Positions 50,234-58,781 of a stretch of DNA of 64,000 bases are shown here, one piece after another (within the stretch, counting starts at the first letter, position 1; every line of letters starts with the position of its first letter). This DNA is from Murimonas intestini. GTDB taxonomy: Bacteria; Bacillota; Clostridia; Lachnospirales; Lachnospiraceae. The notes under the pieces are model-generated. The model was not told the DNA's origin. It did no database searches and was given only the letters and a program-made list of their open reading frames with translations. The translations under genes and the position numbers were made by a program. Location of the stretch: positions 186,001 through 250,000 of the forward strand of contig NZ_JANKBI010000003.1 in NCBI RefSeq assembly GCF_024622195.1, written 5' to 3'.

Positions 50234-50446
50234 ATATAGTAATTGAGTGAATAAAGAAGAAAGATATAATATAGGAATAATCCCGATATTTAAAAGTACA
50301 AAATTTTCAATTTAAGACAATTATGTTATATAGAAAAAATAATGAAGAAAGAACTGGGGGAAAAGTGGAGTTGATATATAAATATAAAAATGAACGAATT
50401 GCTTTTATCATTCTCTTGTGTTACTGCCAGAACCGGGACAAGCGTG

Positions 50447-51889
50447 ATGAATGACAATAAATTTTTAAAGCATTTTACAATTATAGGTACAGGAACGGCA
50501 CTTAATCTTTTACTTGGTTTATTTACCACTCCTCTGATTACACGACTTGTTGACCCTATAGAATACGGACAGTTTTCTATATTCACAATGTATTCAAGTA
50601 TTGCAGTTATGGTCTTATGCATGGGTCTAGACCAGGCTGTTGTCAGATTCTATTACGAAAGAGAGAGCCTTGGATATAAACGAGCTTTATTATTTAGATG
50701 CATAAATCCTCCTATTATTGTAAGTTTTCTAGTCACTATAATTATTGCAATATGTGCATATAACCATTTTATAAACTTTGAATTCTCTGTTCCAATTATG
50801 ATAATGTTGTGCTTTTATTCTCTGACAGAACTTGTCTATCGTTTCAGTCTTTTAGTTGTTCGGCTAGAGTATAGAAGTAAATTGTATTCCGTTTTGAGCA
50901 TAATAAAGAAATTAACATACGTATGCATCACCCTTTTCCTTCTTATGGTAATTGGTGGCGATGATTTGCTTATACTCACCTCTAGTACATTTATTGCATC
51001 ATTCGTTTGTATGATTGTTAGTATAATTGCACAAGCACAAATGTGGAATATATTTCAAAACCGTGATACTGAGTGTACTATAGATTATAAAATACTTTTA
51101 AAATACGCATATCCGTATGTCATTACAATGGGAATCACAACCCTGTTTCAAGCAATTGATAAAATAGCATTAAATTTATATTGTACATATACAGAAGTTG
51201 GAATCTATTCTTCTACAATGACATTAGTGCATATTTTTGCAATTATTCAAACCACATTTAATACATTATGGTCGCCGATGGCAGTTAAGCATTACACGAA
51301 GTATCCTAAAGATAAAAAGTTCTATCAAAAAGGAAATCAGATAATAACCGTTGTTATGTTCTTTATAGGAATATCACTTATTCTGGTGAAAGACGTTTTT
51401 GCGATTTTATTAGGAGAAAAATACAGAGAAGCTGCGTATATTTTACCGTTCCTAATTTTCAATCCAATTATGTATACAATTTCAGAGACTACAGTTACAG
51501 GTTTAGTGTTTAAAAAGAAAAGCAGGGTACATATTATTGTCGCTGTTGGAGCATGTATTACAAATATTATTGGGAACAATTTATTGGTACCCAAATTAGG
51601 AAGTCAAGGAGCGGCTATATCAACGGGTATAGCATACATAATATTCTTTTCATTAAGAACATTTCTTTCAAATAAATATTTTTATATTGATTTCAATCTT
51701 AAAAAGTTTTATTTACTGACGGCAGTAGTGAGTTTGTATGCCCTTTATAATACATTTGTTAAATTTAATATTGGCTCTGTTATTGGATATATCATATGTG
51801 TATCACTACTATTAGTCCTATACAGAGACATAATTTATTGGGGAACTGGTTATTTACGCGAAAATTACAAAATTTTTTTTGGAAAATAA
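50447..51889 (+). CDS. Repeat-unit flippase (Wzx-like)
   Basis: About 480 residues and 12-14 membrane helices. The start KFLKHFTIIGTGTALNLLLGLFTTPLITRLVDPIEYGQFSIF is the typical polysaccharide-synthesis (MVF/MOP) entry. It moves the lipid-linked repeat across the membrane. ATG 50447 opens the conserved domain; an ATG at 50390 in frame would add 19 residues of untypical sequence. No strong ribosome site is visible for either. It ends directly against decayed acyltransferase sequence. Confidence 0.85.
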   Translation: MNDNKFLKHFTIIGTGTALNLLLGLFTTPLITRLVDPIEYGQFSIFTMYSSIAVMVLCMGLDQAVVRFYYERESLGYKRALLFRCINPPIIVSFLVTIIIAICAYNHFINFEFSVPIMIMLCFYSLTELVYRFSLLVVRLEYRSKLYSVLSIIKKLTYVCITLFLLMVIGGDDLLILTSSTFIASFVCMIVSIIAQAQMWNIFQNRDTECTIDYKILLKYAYPYVITMGITTLFQAIDKIALNLYCTYTEVGIYSSTMTLVHIFAIIQTTFNTLWSPMAVKHYTKYPKDKKFYQKGNQIITVVMFFIGISLILVKDVFAILLGEKYREAAYILPFLIFNPIMYTISETTVTGLVFKKKSRVHIIVAVGACITNIIGNNLLVPKLGSQGAAISTGIAYIIFFSLRTFLSNKYFYIDFNLKKFYLLTAVVSLYALYNTFVKFNIGSVIGYIICVSLLLVLYRDIIYWGTGYLRENYKIFFGK

Positions 51890-52420
51890 ACAATAAAGAA
51901 TCTAAAGCTTATTTCTTCATTCCAATTTTACTTGCGGTTAACATCATAATCAACGAAGAGATATATTGGTTGCATGTTGGAAAGTGGCTATTTACAGGCA
52001 TACCGTTTTTCATTGGGCAACTTCTTCGGCAGATATACTGGATTGATTAAAAACAAGATAAACTCAGCTATTTGCTGAATATTACGGTGCAGAGGAGCCG
52101 CCAGTCCAGTGTGCCCCCGGAATAATCACTATTTGCTTTGGGTTAGTAATAGTTGGGATTACACTGACAATCATTGAGCATAATGCATTAGGGAATTTTA
52201 TTGTGCATTTACGGTATTACTTACCATTGGAGTTTTCCTATTTGGGATATTAGAAAGCACTTATAGCGATAGAAAATTTCTATGGGGTAACATGAATTTA
52301 TATTGGAGACTCAATCATAGCGGTGTTTATATGAATATTCCTTTTTTAGCGCAGGATTTCAAGAAGGGAATGCACGACTATATCGTGGAAATACATTCTA
52401 GAGGTTGATAATTAGTAAAC
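51890..52420 (+). pseudogene. Remains of a membrane acyltransferase (acyltransferase 3-like)
   Basis: Three open pieces in different frames follow one another: AYFFIPILLAVNIIINEEIYWLHVGKWLFTGIPFFIGQLL (to 52050), GLVIVGITLTIIEHNALGNF (52140-52253) and GILESTYSDRKFLWGNMNLYW (about 52243-52410). Hydrophobic pieces with LFTGIPFF and an IIEHN-like turn resemble the middle and end of acyltransferase 3 O-acetylases. The 5' part is missing, lost where the flippase gene ends. The family call is tentative; decay is clear. Confidence 0.4.
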
Positions 52421-52682
52421 ACGACATAATCTACCATAGTGCTATTTGATGCTGATTGCCATAAAATTAGGATAGTTGGAGCAGGATGCTCTCGGTTTTA
52501 ATTATGAATAGTAAAAGTTGCAGAGAACCAATTCTATACAGGCGGAATTTCCGCCTACACGCACTGAATATTTTTGTGCGCCCCCGGACAAAGGGGACAC
52601 GGAAGCTGGATTATTCACGCACTGCCTGACACCACTGTGTTTTCTGTCCAGAGAAATCTCTTACTTATTATAAGGTGGATGC
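52421..52682. other. Junction between convergent blocks with short hairpins
   Basis: No gene is seen. AGGCGGAA/TTCCGCCT (52550-52566) and CGCAC/GTGCG (about 52570-52590) are small hairpins, followed by a CCCCCGG...GGGG stretch. A similar GTGCCCCCGGA string occurs in the decayed gene at about 52111. The two polysaccharide blocks meet here, so the hairpins may act as terminators in part, although T-runs are short. The GC-rich ACAAAGGGGACACGG string recalls REP-type repeats. Confidence 0.35.
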
Positions 52683-53009
52683 TTATTCCCCAATCATAGC
52701 GATAGCATAAGTATAATCACCATCGTGCGCTATTGATATCTGTACATTATATCCGTCAATTTTTACATAAGGTGCCCTGTTGCCATCTGATAAAATTTTA
52801 AAATCCAGTACAGAGAACTTTCCATGAAATGCTTTAACCAGCGCTTATCTTGCTGCAAATCGCCCAGCAAGAAATTCAAACTGTCTCTTTCCTGGATAGC
52901 TATTATATTCTAGCAGTTCATTCGCTGAAAGAATCTTTTTGGCCAGTGAATCTTTATTTTTCTTAAATCTCGATATTACTGTGAGATCACACCCAATGCC
53001 GATAATCAT
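52683..53009 (-). pseudogene. acpS: Holo-ACP synthase broken by one in-frame stop codon
   Basis: Read from ATG 53009, 108 codons form a complete AcpS-type phosphopantetheinyl transferase: MIIGIGCDLTVISRF, GKRQFEFLAGRFAAR, ALVKAF, VQISIAHDGDYTYAIAMI. Codon 55 (52847-52845) is TAA where the family has the Mg-binding Glu of RFAAKEALxKA. A single change from GAA explains it. All else is in frame, so the loss is recent or the base is a sequencing error. An AAGGATG ribosome site remains. It is last in the unit after the ACP gene and would normally load that ACP. Confidence 0.88.
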
Positions 53010-53065
53010 CTATTCATTCATCCTTGAAACAAGGCTTTCAAGCCTTATTTATTAAACCAATAGAC

Positions 53066-53317
53066 TCAAACACCGCCATTTACCTTTTTTTCAATAATGT
53101 CGATAAATTCACCTACATTTTTGGTTTCAAGTATTTCTTCTGTAGTAAACGTAATATTAAACTTCAATTCTATATCTGAGACTAAATTAATATGTATCAG
53201 AGAATCCCAATCCTCAATATCTGCTGATGTCATTTCATCAAAAATCACTAGCTCTTCATCATCAAAAAGATTTCTAAATATTTCCTGTAAGTCCTTTACA
53301 ATTTCTTCTCTGTTCAT
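53066..53317 (-). CDS. Acyl carrier protein
   Basis: 83 residues, acidic, four-helix ACP. The phosphopantetheine serine is in EDWDSLIHINLV (Ser39). The sequence is of the type used by FkbH/glyceryl-ACP and polyketide-like modules rather than the fatty-acid ACP. It lies 4 bases after the fkbH-like gene and 56 bases before the broken acpS. It probably carries a glyceryl or similar acyl group in thioester form for decoration of the polymer. Confidence 0.88.
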   Translation of the reverse strand: MNREEIVKDLQEIFRNLFDDEELVIFDEMTSADIEDWDSLIHINLVSDIELKFNITFTTEEILETKNVGEFIDIIEKKVNGGV

Positions 53318-53321
53318 GCTC

Positions 53322-55067
53322 TTATTCCTCCTCGATATAGCAATCTACTACATTATTCAAATCATTGAGAATGTATTCTTTTGTTCCGTTTTTAGCAGAA
53401 GTCAGTTCAAATTCAAAACCTTCATAGAAGGATTCCACCATTTTATTCTTTTTAGTTGGAAGGTATTCAGCTCTAATACTCGAACAGCCCCAAGCTTTAG
53501 CATTATCCGTAATAGCATTAAACATCAAGTCTTCAACTCCGCGTTTCAACACCCTACAACTCATTACCCAAGTATCTATAAAACAAGAAGAACCTTCTTT
53601 GTGCAGAATCACGCATGAGATAATACCATAATTGCTATACTTATCGCTAAGTTTACAATAGAGACACCGATAATCCGGATTTGCTACCATTTCAATTATA
53701 TTTGCCTCTTGATATCTTATTGTGCGAAGATTGAACTGATTTGATTTATTAATAAGCTGCGAAAATCTTGGAATATCTACATTCTCAATCTTGCCGATAT
53801 GTCCCTTCATCTCCAATGCTTTCAAGTACTCATTATAGTCAACGAAGCTTTCCTGCATTTTTTGTCTTTTTTGGTTTTCAATGTATGAGTTTGTACGTTC
53901 CAAGTCTTCCTTGGTAATCTGAGTCCATTCAAACGGCTGCTCTTTTTCCATTTGTAGAACATACAATGCAGGATCTTGCGGAACATCAATAACATGAACT
54001 TCAGGAACAAACTCGCGAACAATTTGACGCTCTGCCGGATTGTCATCAAAGAAAACCAGGCTGTCGGTTCCGATATTCAGCTCCTGCGCAATTCTTCTAA
54101 TGTTATCAGCCTTATTCTCCCAGTTTGCTATAAAGCAAGAAATATCATCAAGCTTTAGTATCATATTTTCGTTCTTCTCAAAAGGTTCTTTTGCAGTAGC
54201 TTCATCATTCTTACTACATACTGCGAGAATAATGCCTCTCTGTTTTAGTTCTAAGCAATATTGTTGGAAATACCTATAAGCCTCTCCAACGGCATTATTA
54301 GAATCAATCTGTATTCCTTCCCATCCTTCATCACCCACAACACCACCCCAAAGCGTATTGTCTAAATCAAGTACTAGGCATTTTCGAATATTTCCACGTA
54401 AGGCTAAAATTTCATGAACGAAACACATGACATACTCTGGCATGTAATCCAATCTAACAGCCGCTTTATTCAAAAAATATGCCTTATAATCAAACCAATT
54501 GTATTTACCAACATTATTAGACAGCGCATCTACATCCACGATGGTCACGGTTGAAGGGGCAACCTTTAGCAATTCTCTATTTACAGAATACAAGAATTCG
54601 TTTCGACCATATTCTTTTTGATATTCCAGATTCCCTAATACTCTAACAGGCGGAAGGACAAAATTAGCTTGAAGTATTTTAGCTTCTAGTCTCCCGTTAA
54701 TTTGGCTCCACAACTGCTCATAATACTTCTTTACATCGTCTAAATACTCTATTATTTTGTTTCCCTCAGAAAGAAGTGGTGGGCATTCCTTTACATCACT
54801 ATAAAATGGCAACATAATTACATATTCTGGATTAAATTCGTACAACGAAGAATTTGGATCAAAAACATCCATGTTTATTCCTGAATATTCACCTTCGTAA
54901 ATGTTGCATTGAACTCCGTTTTGATTAAGGTAGTATCTTAATATTTTAACAAAATACTGAATAGAGCACGATCCAAGAACCGCTATTTTTACTCCTTCAT
55001 TCTGAACATTATTTTTCTCATTTTTTCGAACTTGTTTTAGTAGTTCAGATATCTTTTCCTTTTCCAT
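53322..55067 (-). CDS. FkbH-like HAD-IIIC protein
   Basis: 581 residues. An N-terminal SGNH-like region (about 25-215: VAVLGSCSIQYF) is followed by the HAD domain with DLDNTLWGG at residues 234-242, SKNDEATAKEPF and FFDDNPAERQ, and then a GNAT-like C-terminal domain (about 440-581). FkbH proteins take 1,3-bisphosphoglycerate, remove a phosphate and pass the glyceryl unit to an ACP. The directly following ACP gene supports that reaction here. The final acceptor is presumably the glycan. TTTCCTTTTC-rich start region has a normal ATG; it abuts the gene before it by one base. Confidence 0.88.
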   Translation of the reverse strand: MEKEKISELLKQVRKNEKNNVQNEGVKIAVLGSCSIQYFVKILRYYLNQNGVQCNIYEGEYSGINMDVFDPNSSLYEFNPEYVIMLPFYSDVKECPPLLSEGNKIIEYLDDVKKYYEQLWSQINGRLEAKILQANFVLPPVRVLGNLEYQKEYGRNEFLYSVNRELLKVAPSTVTIVDVDALSNNVGKYNWFDYKAYFLNKAAVRLDYMPEYVMCFVHEILALRGNIRKCLVLDLDNTLWGGVVGDEGWEGIQIDSNNAVGEAYRYFQQYCLELKQRGIILAVCSKNDEATAKEPFEKNENMILKLDDISCFIANWENKADNIRRIAQELNIGTDSLVFFDDNPAERQIVREFVPEVHVIDVPQDPALYVLQMEKEQPFEWTQITKEDLERTNSYIENQKRQKMQESFVDYNEYLKALEMKGHIGKIENVDIPRFSQLINKSNQFNLRTIRYQEANIIEMVANPDYRCLYCKLSDKYSNYGIISCVILHKEGSSCFIDTWVMSCRVLKRGVEDLMFNAITDNAKAWGCSSIRAEYLPTKKNKMVESFYEGFEFELTSAKNGTKEYILNDLNNVVDCYIEEE

Positions 55068-56285
55068 TTATTTCAACTCCATTCTTTGACGCACTAATCT
55101 TCTCTTGATTAAACGATAATAACATTTCTTTAGAAGCGTCTTGGTGTTTCTTTTCGCTGTTGAGATTACCAAGGACATTTTAGTGATCCCCAATAAGTTC
55201 CACACTACTTTGCTATATGGCTCATTTTTTATTCTTTTAAAAAACTCATTTCGATCTGGATTCATTTTCACAGTTGACTGCAAAGCGGGATTACCTTTAG
55301 CTGCTTCATCTAAAGAACGTTCTTCGACTTCCATGAAATTCTTACTTGTGGACATCAGCTCATCGCCTTTAGGTGTATTAACCAAAGCAACTGAAACACC
55401 AAGTTTCTGCTCTTCCTTAGAAAACTTTAATCCCCAGAAATCTCCGATGGTGATGTCTGCGACCCTTGGAAAAGATTTATATTTACAATGTTCACAGCAT
55501 GGCCGTATATACAGATTTCCAACTATGTAAGCGTTAACCCACGGATCATGATATCTGTCCTTATAATATGACTCACCATTTTTAAATTTTACGAGGGTTC
55601 CAAGATTTGTCCAACCATGAGATTTATTCTTTAAGTGAACTTCCTGAATTTCAGAGCCAAACTTTTTCTCAAGCTCATCCATATATGAAGAAAACGCAAG
55701 CGGTGAATTTACTCCCCTACATATGAGTTCAACTGTATATAGCCCTGGATAATCCTTTCCTAGGAAACCATATAATCCTGCGACCTGACATCCTGTACCA
55801 CAAAACAAAACTCTCTCACTTTTTTGCAAAAGCTTTTTTATTGTTTTATAAACTCCCGCAGTATCACTTTGAAAGTATTTCGATCTCATTATCTTTTGTA
55901 AGCTTTCAACAGTATTTCCTACTTCATGGTGTGCTCCCTTGTAATCGTCATCATAAACACATCCGGCAATGTAATCACGATTTTCCACAAAGGATTCCGC
56001 TAATGCATAATATAAAGCTCCAGAAGTGCTATTATACCTGACATTCTTATCTTTGTGATAGACTTTGTAAGTCGACGGTACTTTTCTTGAACCATTTTCA
56101 AACATTGATGTGCTTAGTGCAGGGCAAGCTTTCTCGCACAGGTTACATTTAATACATTTATCTTCATCTATAATCGGATGCCAAAATCCTTCTGCATCTA
56201 TTGGAAATGATATAGCTTCCTTAGGGCATATATCTCCACAGGCCTTACAGCCTGTACAACTATCTTTATGTAACTTATCTATCAT
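55068..56285 (-). CDS. Fe-S protein with F420-hydrogenase beta-subunit domains
   Basis: 405 residues. Two 4Fe-4S sites at the N-terminus: Cys10, 13, 16, 20 (CTGCKACGDIC) and Cys44, 47, 50, 54 (CIKCNLCEKAC). Then FrhB/FdhB-type N- and C-terminal domains with CGTGCQVAGL and ADITIGDFWG. Such proteins are common in capsule loci beside pyruvyltransferases; they are thought to be flavin-dependent oxidoreductases, but the substrate is not known. ATG 56285 with GGGAG is preferred over GTG 56300. It starts 2 bases after the acyltransferase stop. Confidence 0.85.
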   Translation of the reverse strand: MIDKLHKDSCTGCKACGDICPKEAISFPIDAEGFWHPIIDEDKCIKCNLCEKACPALSTSMFENGSRKVPSTYKVYHKDKNVRYNSTSGALYYALAESFVENRDYIAGCVYDDDYKGAHHEVGNTVESLQKIMRSKYFQSDTAGVYKTIKKLLQKSERVLFCGTGCQVAGLYGFLGKDYPGLYTVELICRGVNSPLAFSSYMDELEKKFGSEIQEVHLKNKSHGWTNLGTLVKFKNGESYYKDRYHDPWVNAYIVGNLYIRPCCEHCKYKSFPRVADITIGDFWGLKFSKEEQKLGVSVALVNTPKGDELMSTSKNFMEVEERSLDEAAKGNPALQSTVKMNPDRNEFFKRIKNEPYSKVVWNLLGITKMSLVISTAKRNTKTLLKKCYYRLIKRRLVRQRMELK

Positions 56286-56287
56286 TT

Positions 56288-56920
56288 TTATTTCTCCCAC
56301 AACACCGCAGAATAGGATCTTGCAGGATTTCCAGCTGCCATTGTTCCTTCTTTAATTTTTCCTCCAACTACAGCACCCGCTGAAACAATTGCGCCAGCAC
56401 CAATCTGTGCCCCACGCAGAATAGTTGCATTGACTCCAATCCAAACATGATCACCAATCATAATGTCTCTAGGCGTATTAATTATTGCTCCCTGTTCATT
56501 CATAATTTTATGGAAATCCGAATCGAGTATCACTACATTTCTAGATACTAAAAGACCATCACCAATCTTCATATGGTTCTTTGCAATAATAGTTGCATCA
56601 TGATTAATATCTGCTTTTCCTATTGTTATACTTCCTTCTTTTTGAACCTGCAGTGTGGTTCCTGATCTAAGTATTACTGTTCCATTTACTATTAGCTTTC
56701 CATTTCCTCTTATAAACAGTGTTGTCTGTTTTTTTGAACCTTTGATTTCTGGAAGATTTAATACAAGTTTAGCATGCAACACTACGTTTGCATTCTTATC
56801 AATATCCACCACAGAATTTCTATATGGAACTATATATGTTCCTTTATCTCTTTTGATATTCTTTGACAGGAAATTTAATTTTATGAATTTCCATATATCT
56901 AGCTGAAATATTTTACCCAT
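56288..56920 (-). CDS. Hexapeptide-repeat acyltransferase
   Basis: 210 residues, a left-handed beta-helix with repeated hexapeptides (MIGDHVWIGVNATILRGAQIGAGAIVSAGAVVG) and the usual AGNPARSY near the end. An unusual N-terminal 60 residues carry basic stretches (LNFLSKNIKRDKG). The catalytic His expected in the middle is not sure: SDFHKI at about 137 is a candidate. It would O- or N-acetylate a sugar of the repeat. The gap to the next gene is minimal, so it is part of the operon. Confidence 0.85.
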   Translation of the reverse strand: MGKIFQLDIWKFIKLNFLSKNIKRDKGTYIVPYRNSVVDIDKNANVVLHAKLVLNLPEIKGSKKQTTLFIRGNGKLIVNGTVILRSGTTLQVQKEGSITIGKADINHDATIIAKNHMKIGDGLLVSRNVVILDSDFHKIMNEQGAIINTPRDIMIGDHVWIGVNATILRGAQIGAGAIVSAGAVVGGKIKEGTMAAGNPARSYSAVLWEK

Positions 56921-56945
56921 TTATGTCATCCTTCCATATAAAAAC

Positions 56946-58781
56946 TTAAAAATTATAAATATAGTTTGGATCATCAATTCCATGTGAATTTAAAACAATG
57001 AGGTTTTCATCCAAACCATCAATTGATTTCATCTCAGCAGAAGTTAATTCAAAGTCAAAAATATCAAGATTCTCTTTCATATGCTCCTTGTGAAAGGTGC
57101 TAATGACTGGGATTACGTTATTCTGATAATGCCATCTCAGAACAATCTGTGTACAACTCTTATGATATTTCTCCATTAAATGCTTCATCAAAGAATTGTC
57201 ACGCAGTTTTTTCGTTCCATTTCCAGTAGATGTATGAGCCATCAATTGAATGCCATGTTCCCTACAATAGTCTCGAAGCTCTTTTCTCACGCACAACGGA
57301 TGTATTTCTGTTTGCACAACCATTGGTAGATCAATCCCTTCTGATTTAATCTTTTTCAAATCATCTAAATTCAAATTACATGCACCAAATGCTCTACATT
57401 TTCCTTTATTGTAGCAATCAATAATCTGTTTGTAATAGTTAAGCCAATCGCCCTCCGGCCAATGCAACATATATAAATCTACATGATCTTTTTTCAAATT
57501 TGAAAGAGAATTGTCAAGATTACCTGCAACATCATTTGGAGATGCAGCTCTAGTAACATCCATCGCTGAACATTTTGTTGCCAGGAATACATCCTGGTAA
57601 TTGGATACCGTTGCCCCAATACTTTCTTCTGAATGAGCGTAAATTCTTCCGGAATCAAACATTCTATATCCCGTATCATATGCATCATGTAAAATTCTTT
57701 TTATATGCAAATTTCCATACAGTTCTCTACTGATTTTCATATGTTTAATACTTCTTAAACAATTTCTAATTAACCACTTTCCAAACAAAAGCTTATTTCT
57801 TGTATAGCGCCAAATAACTCCCGTTCCAAAAGATATCCATGGAATCGTAATTTCATTTCTTAACATATACATTTTTTTGTCATCCACTAGATTTATTTCC
57901 TCCGTAACACCTATTCTATCTTGCAACAATTTATTGAATTTTAATCTTCCAGAATCATTAAAGCACAGAGCATTTTCATACAATTCATTGTGCAAAAGTT
58001 CTTTACAACTATATAAGTTTATTACAGAAACCTTTTTTCCCTCAGCAATGCTGTTCACCGGATTCCATAAACATTGATCTAAAATATCCGTCGGCATCAA
58101 GCTTTCCAAGGTTGGACTAAACGGAGAAATGACAAGATACGGCGTCCATTCATTATCCCTGCAAAAATCGACCATATCTTTCAATCGATCTGTATTAATT
58201 CTAATATTTTCTATCTGCTTTGCTGATAATTCGTACCTGTCATTCCATCCAAACTCATTTTTCCATCCATTCATCCACCTGTTGGCCCATTCGATATCAT
58301 CTGCTGTCTTCAACTTCGAATAATTCTCACGATCTGCAGGTAAACCATTTACAAATCTTTTTACATCGTGTAATAGAAATTGTGGATGCAGAACAATCGG
58401 AATTTTTTTTAATAAAAAGTCTTTACTTTTGCTATATGTTCTAATCTGATCACTATTTAACCATAAGTAATACTTATGATCAGAGCTTTCATTTTCATAT
58501 GCATCTACGATTAATTTGAATTCTTCTATGCTTATGATAACTATGGCGCCCTTTCGTAAATGGTTTGCATATTTTTTTAATGTTTCAAAATCATAATATA
58601 GTGGCTGAGGTTGTGATGCCATATTAAAACCGCGTAGTTTCCACAAGTTATAATCGTAAGCAAGCAACGATGGCGTAGAACCAGTATTTACAATATCTAA
58701 GTTCATTGGCATCATTCCCAAATTTTCGGCATGACTAACCCATTTTTTATACTGTGAAGTCTGCTTACCAAACATTTTCAT
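56946..58781 (-). CDS. Fusion of an SGNH/AlgX-like domain and an aldo/keto reductase
   Basis: 611 residues in one unbroken frame. Residues 1-300 look like a capsule-associated SGNH-type hydrolase or acyltransferase domain (MNLDIVNTGSTPSLLAYDYNLW, VIISIEEFKL, YLVISPFSPTLESL, LCFNDSGRLKFNKLL). From about 305 an aldo/keto reductase follows, ITIPWISFGTGVIW, with tetrad Asp376, Tyr381, Lys403 and His440 and the C-terminal PVISTFHKEHMKENLDIF. No membrane segment. The start overlaps the flippase stop by one base (TAATG). I know of no standard family with this order; the reductase may act on a sugar or on the ACP-bound acyl group. Confidence 0.8.
   Translation of the reverse strand: MKMFGKQTSQYKKWVSHAENLGMMPMNLDIVNTGSTPSLLAYDYNLWKLRGFNMASQPQPLYYDFETLKKYANHLRKGAIVIISIEEFKLIVDAYENESSDHKYYLWLNSDQIRTYSKSKDFLLKKIPIVLHPQFLLHDVKRFVNGLPADRENYSKLKTADDIEWANRWMNGWKNEFGWNDRYELSAKQIENIRINTDRLKDMVDFCRDNEWTPYLVISPFSPTLESLMPTDILDQCLWNPVNSIAEGKKVSVINLYSCKELLHNELYENALCFNDSGRLKFNKLLQDRIGVTEEINLVDDKKMYMLRNEITIPWISFGTGVIWRYTRNKLLFGKWLIRNCLRSIKHMKISRELYGNLHIKRILHDAYDTGYRMFDSGRIYAHSEESIGATVSNYQDVFLATKCSAMDVTRAASPNDVAGNLDNSLSNLKKDHVDLYMLHWPEGDWLNYYKQIIDCYNKGKCRAFGACNLNLDDLKKIKSEGIDLPMVVQTEIHPLCVRKELRDYCREHGIQLMAHTSTGNGTKKLRDNSLMKHLMEKYHKSCTQIVLRWHYQNNVIPVISTFHKEHMKENLDIFDFELTSAEMKSIDGLDENLIVLNSHGIDDPNYIYNF

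Noticed and set aside
50390..50446. N-terminal extension of the first flippase
   Set aside because: The added 19 residues are not typical of the family and have no ribosome site; the conserved domain begins right after ATG 50447. The choice is not certain.
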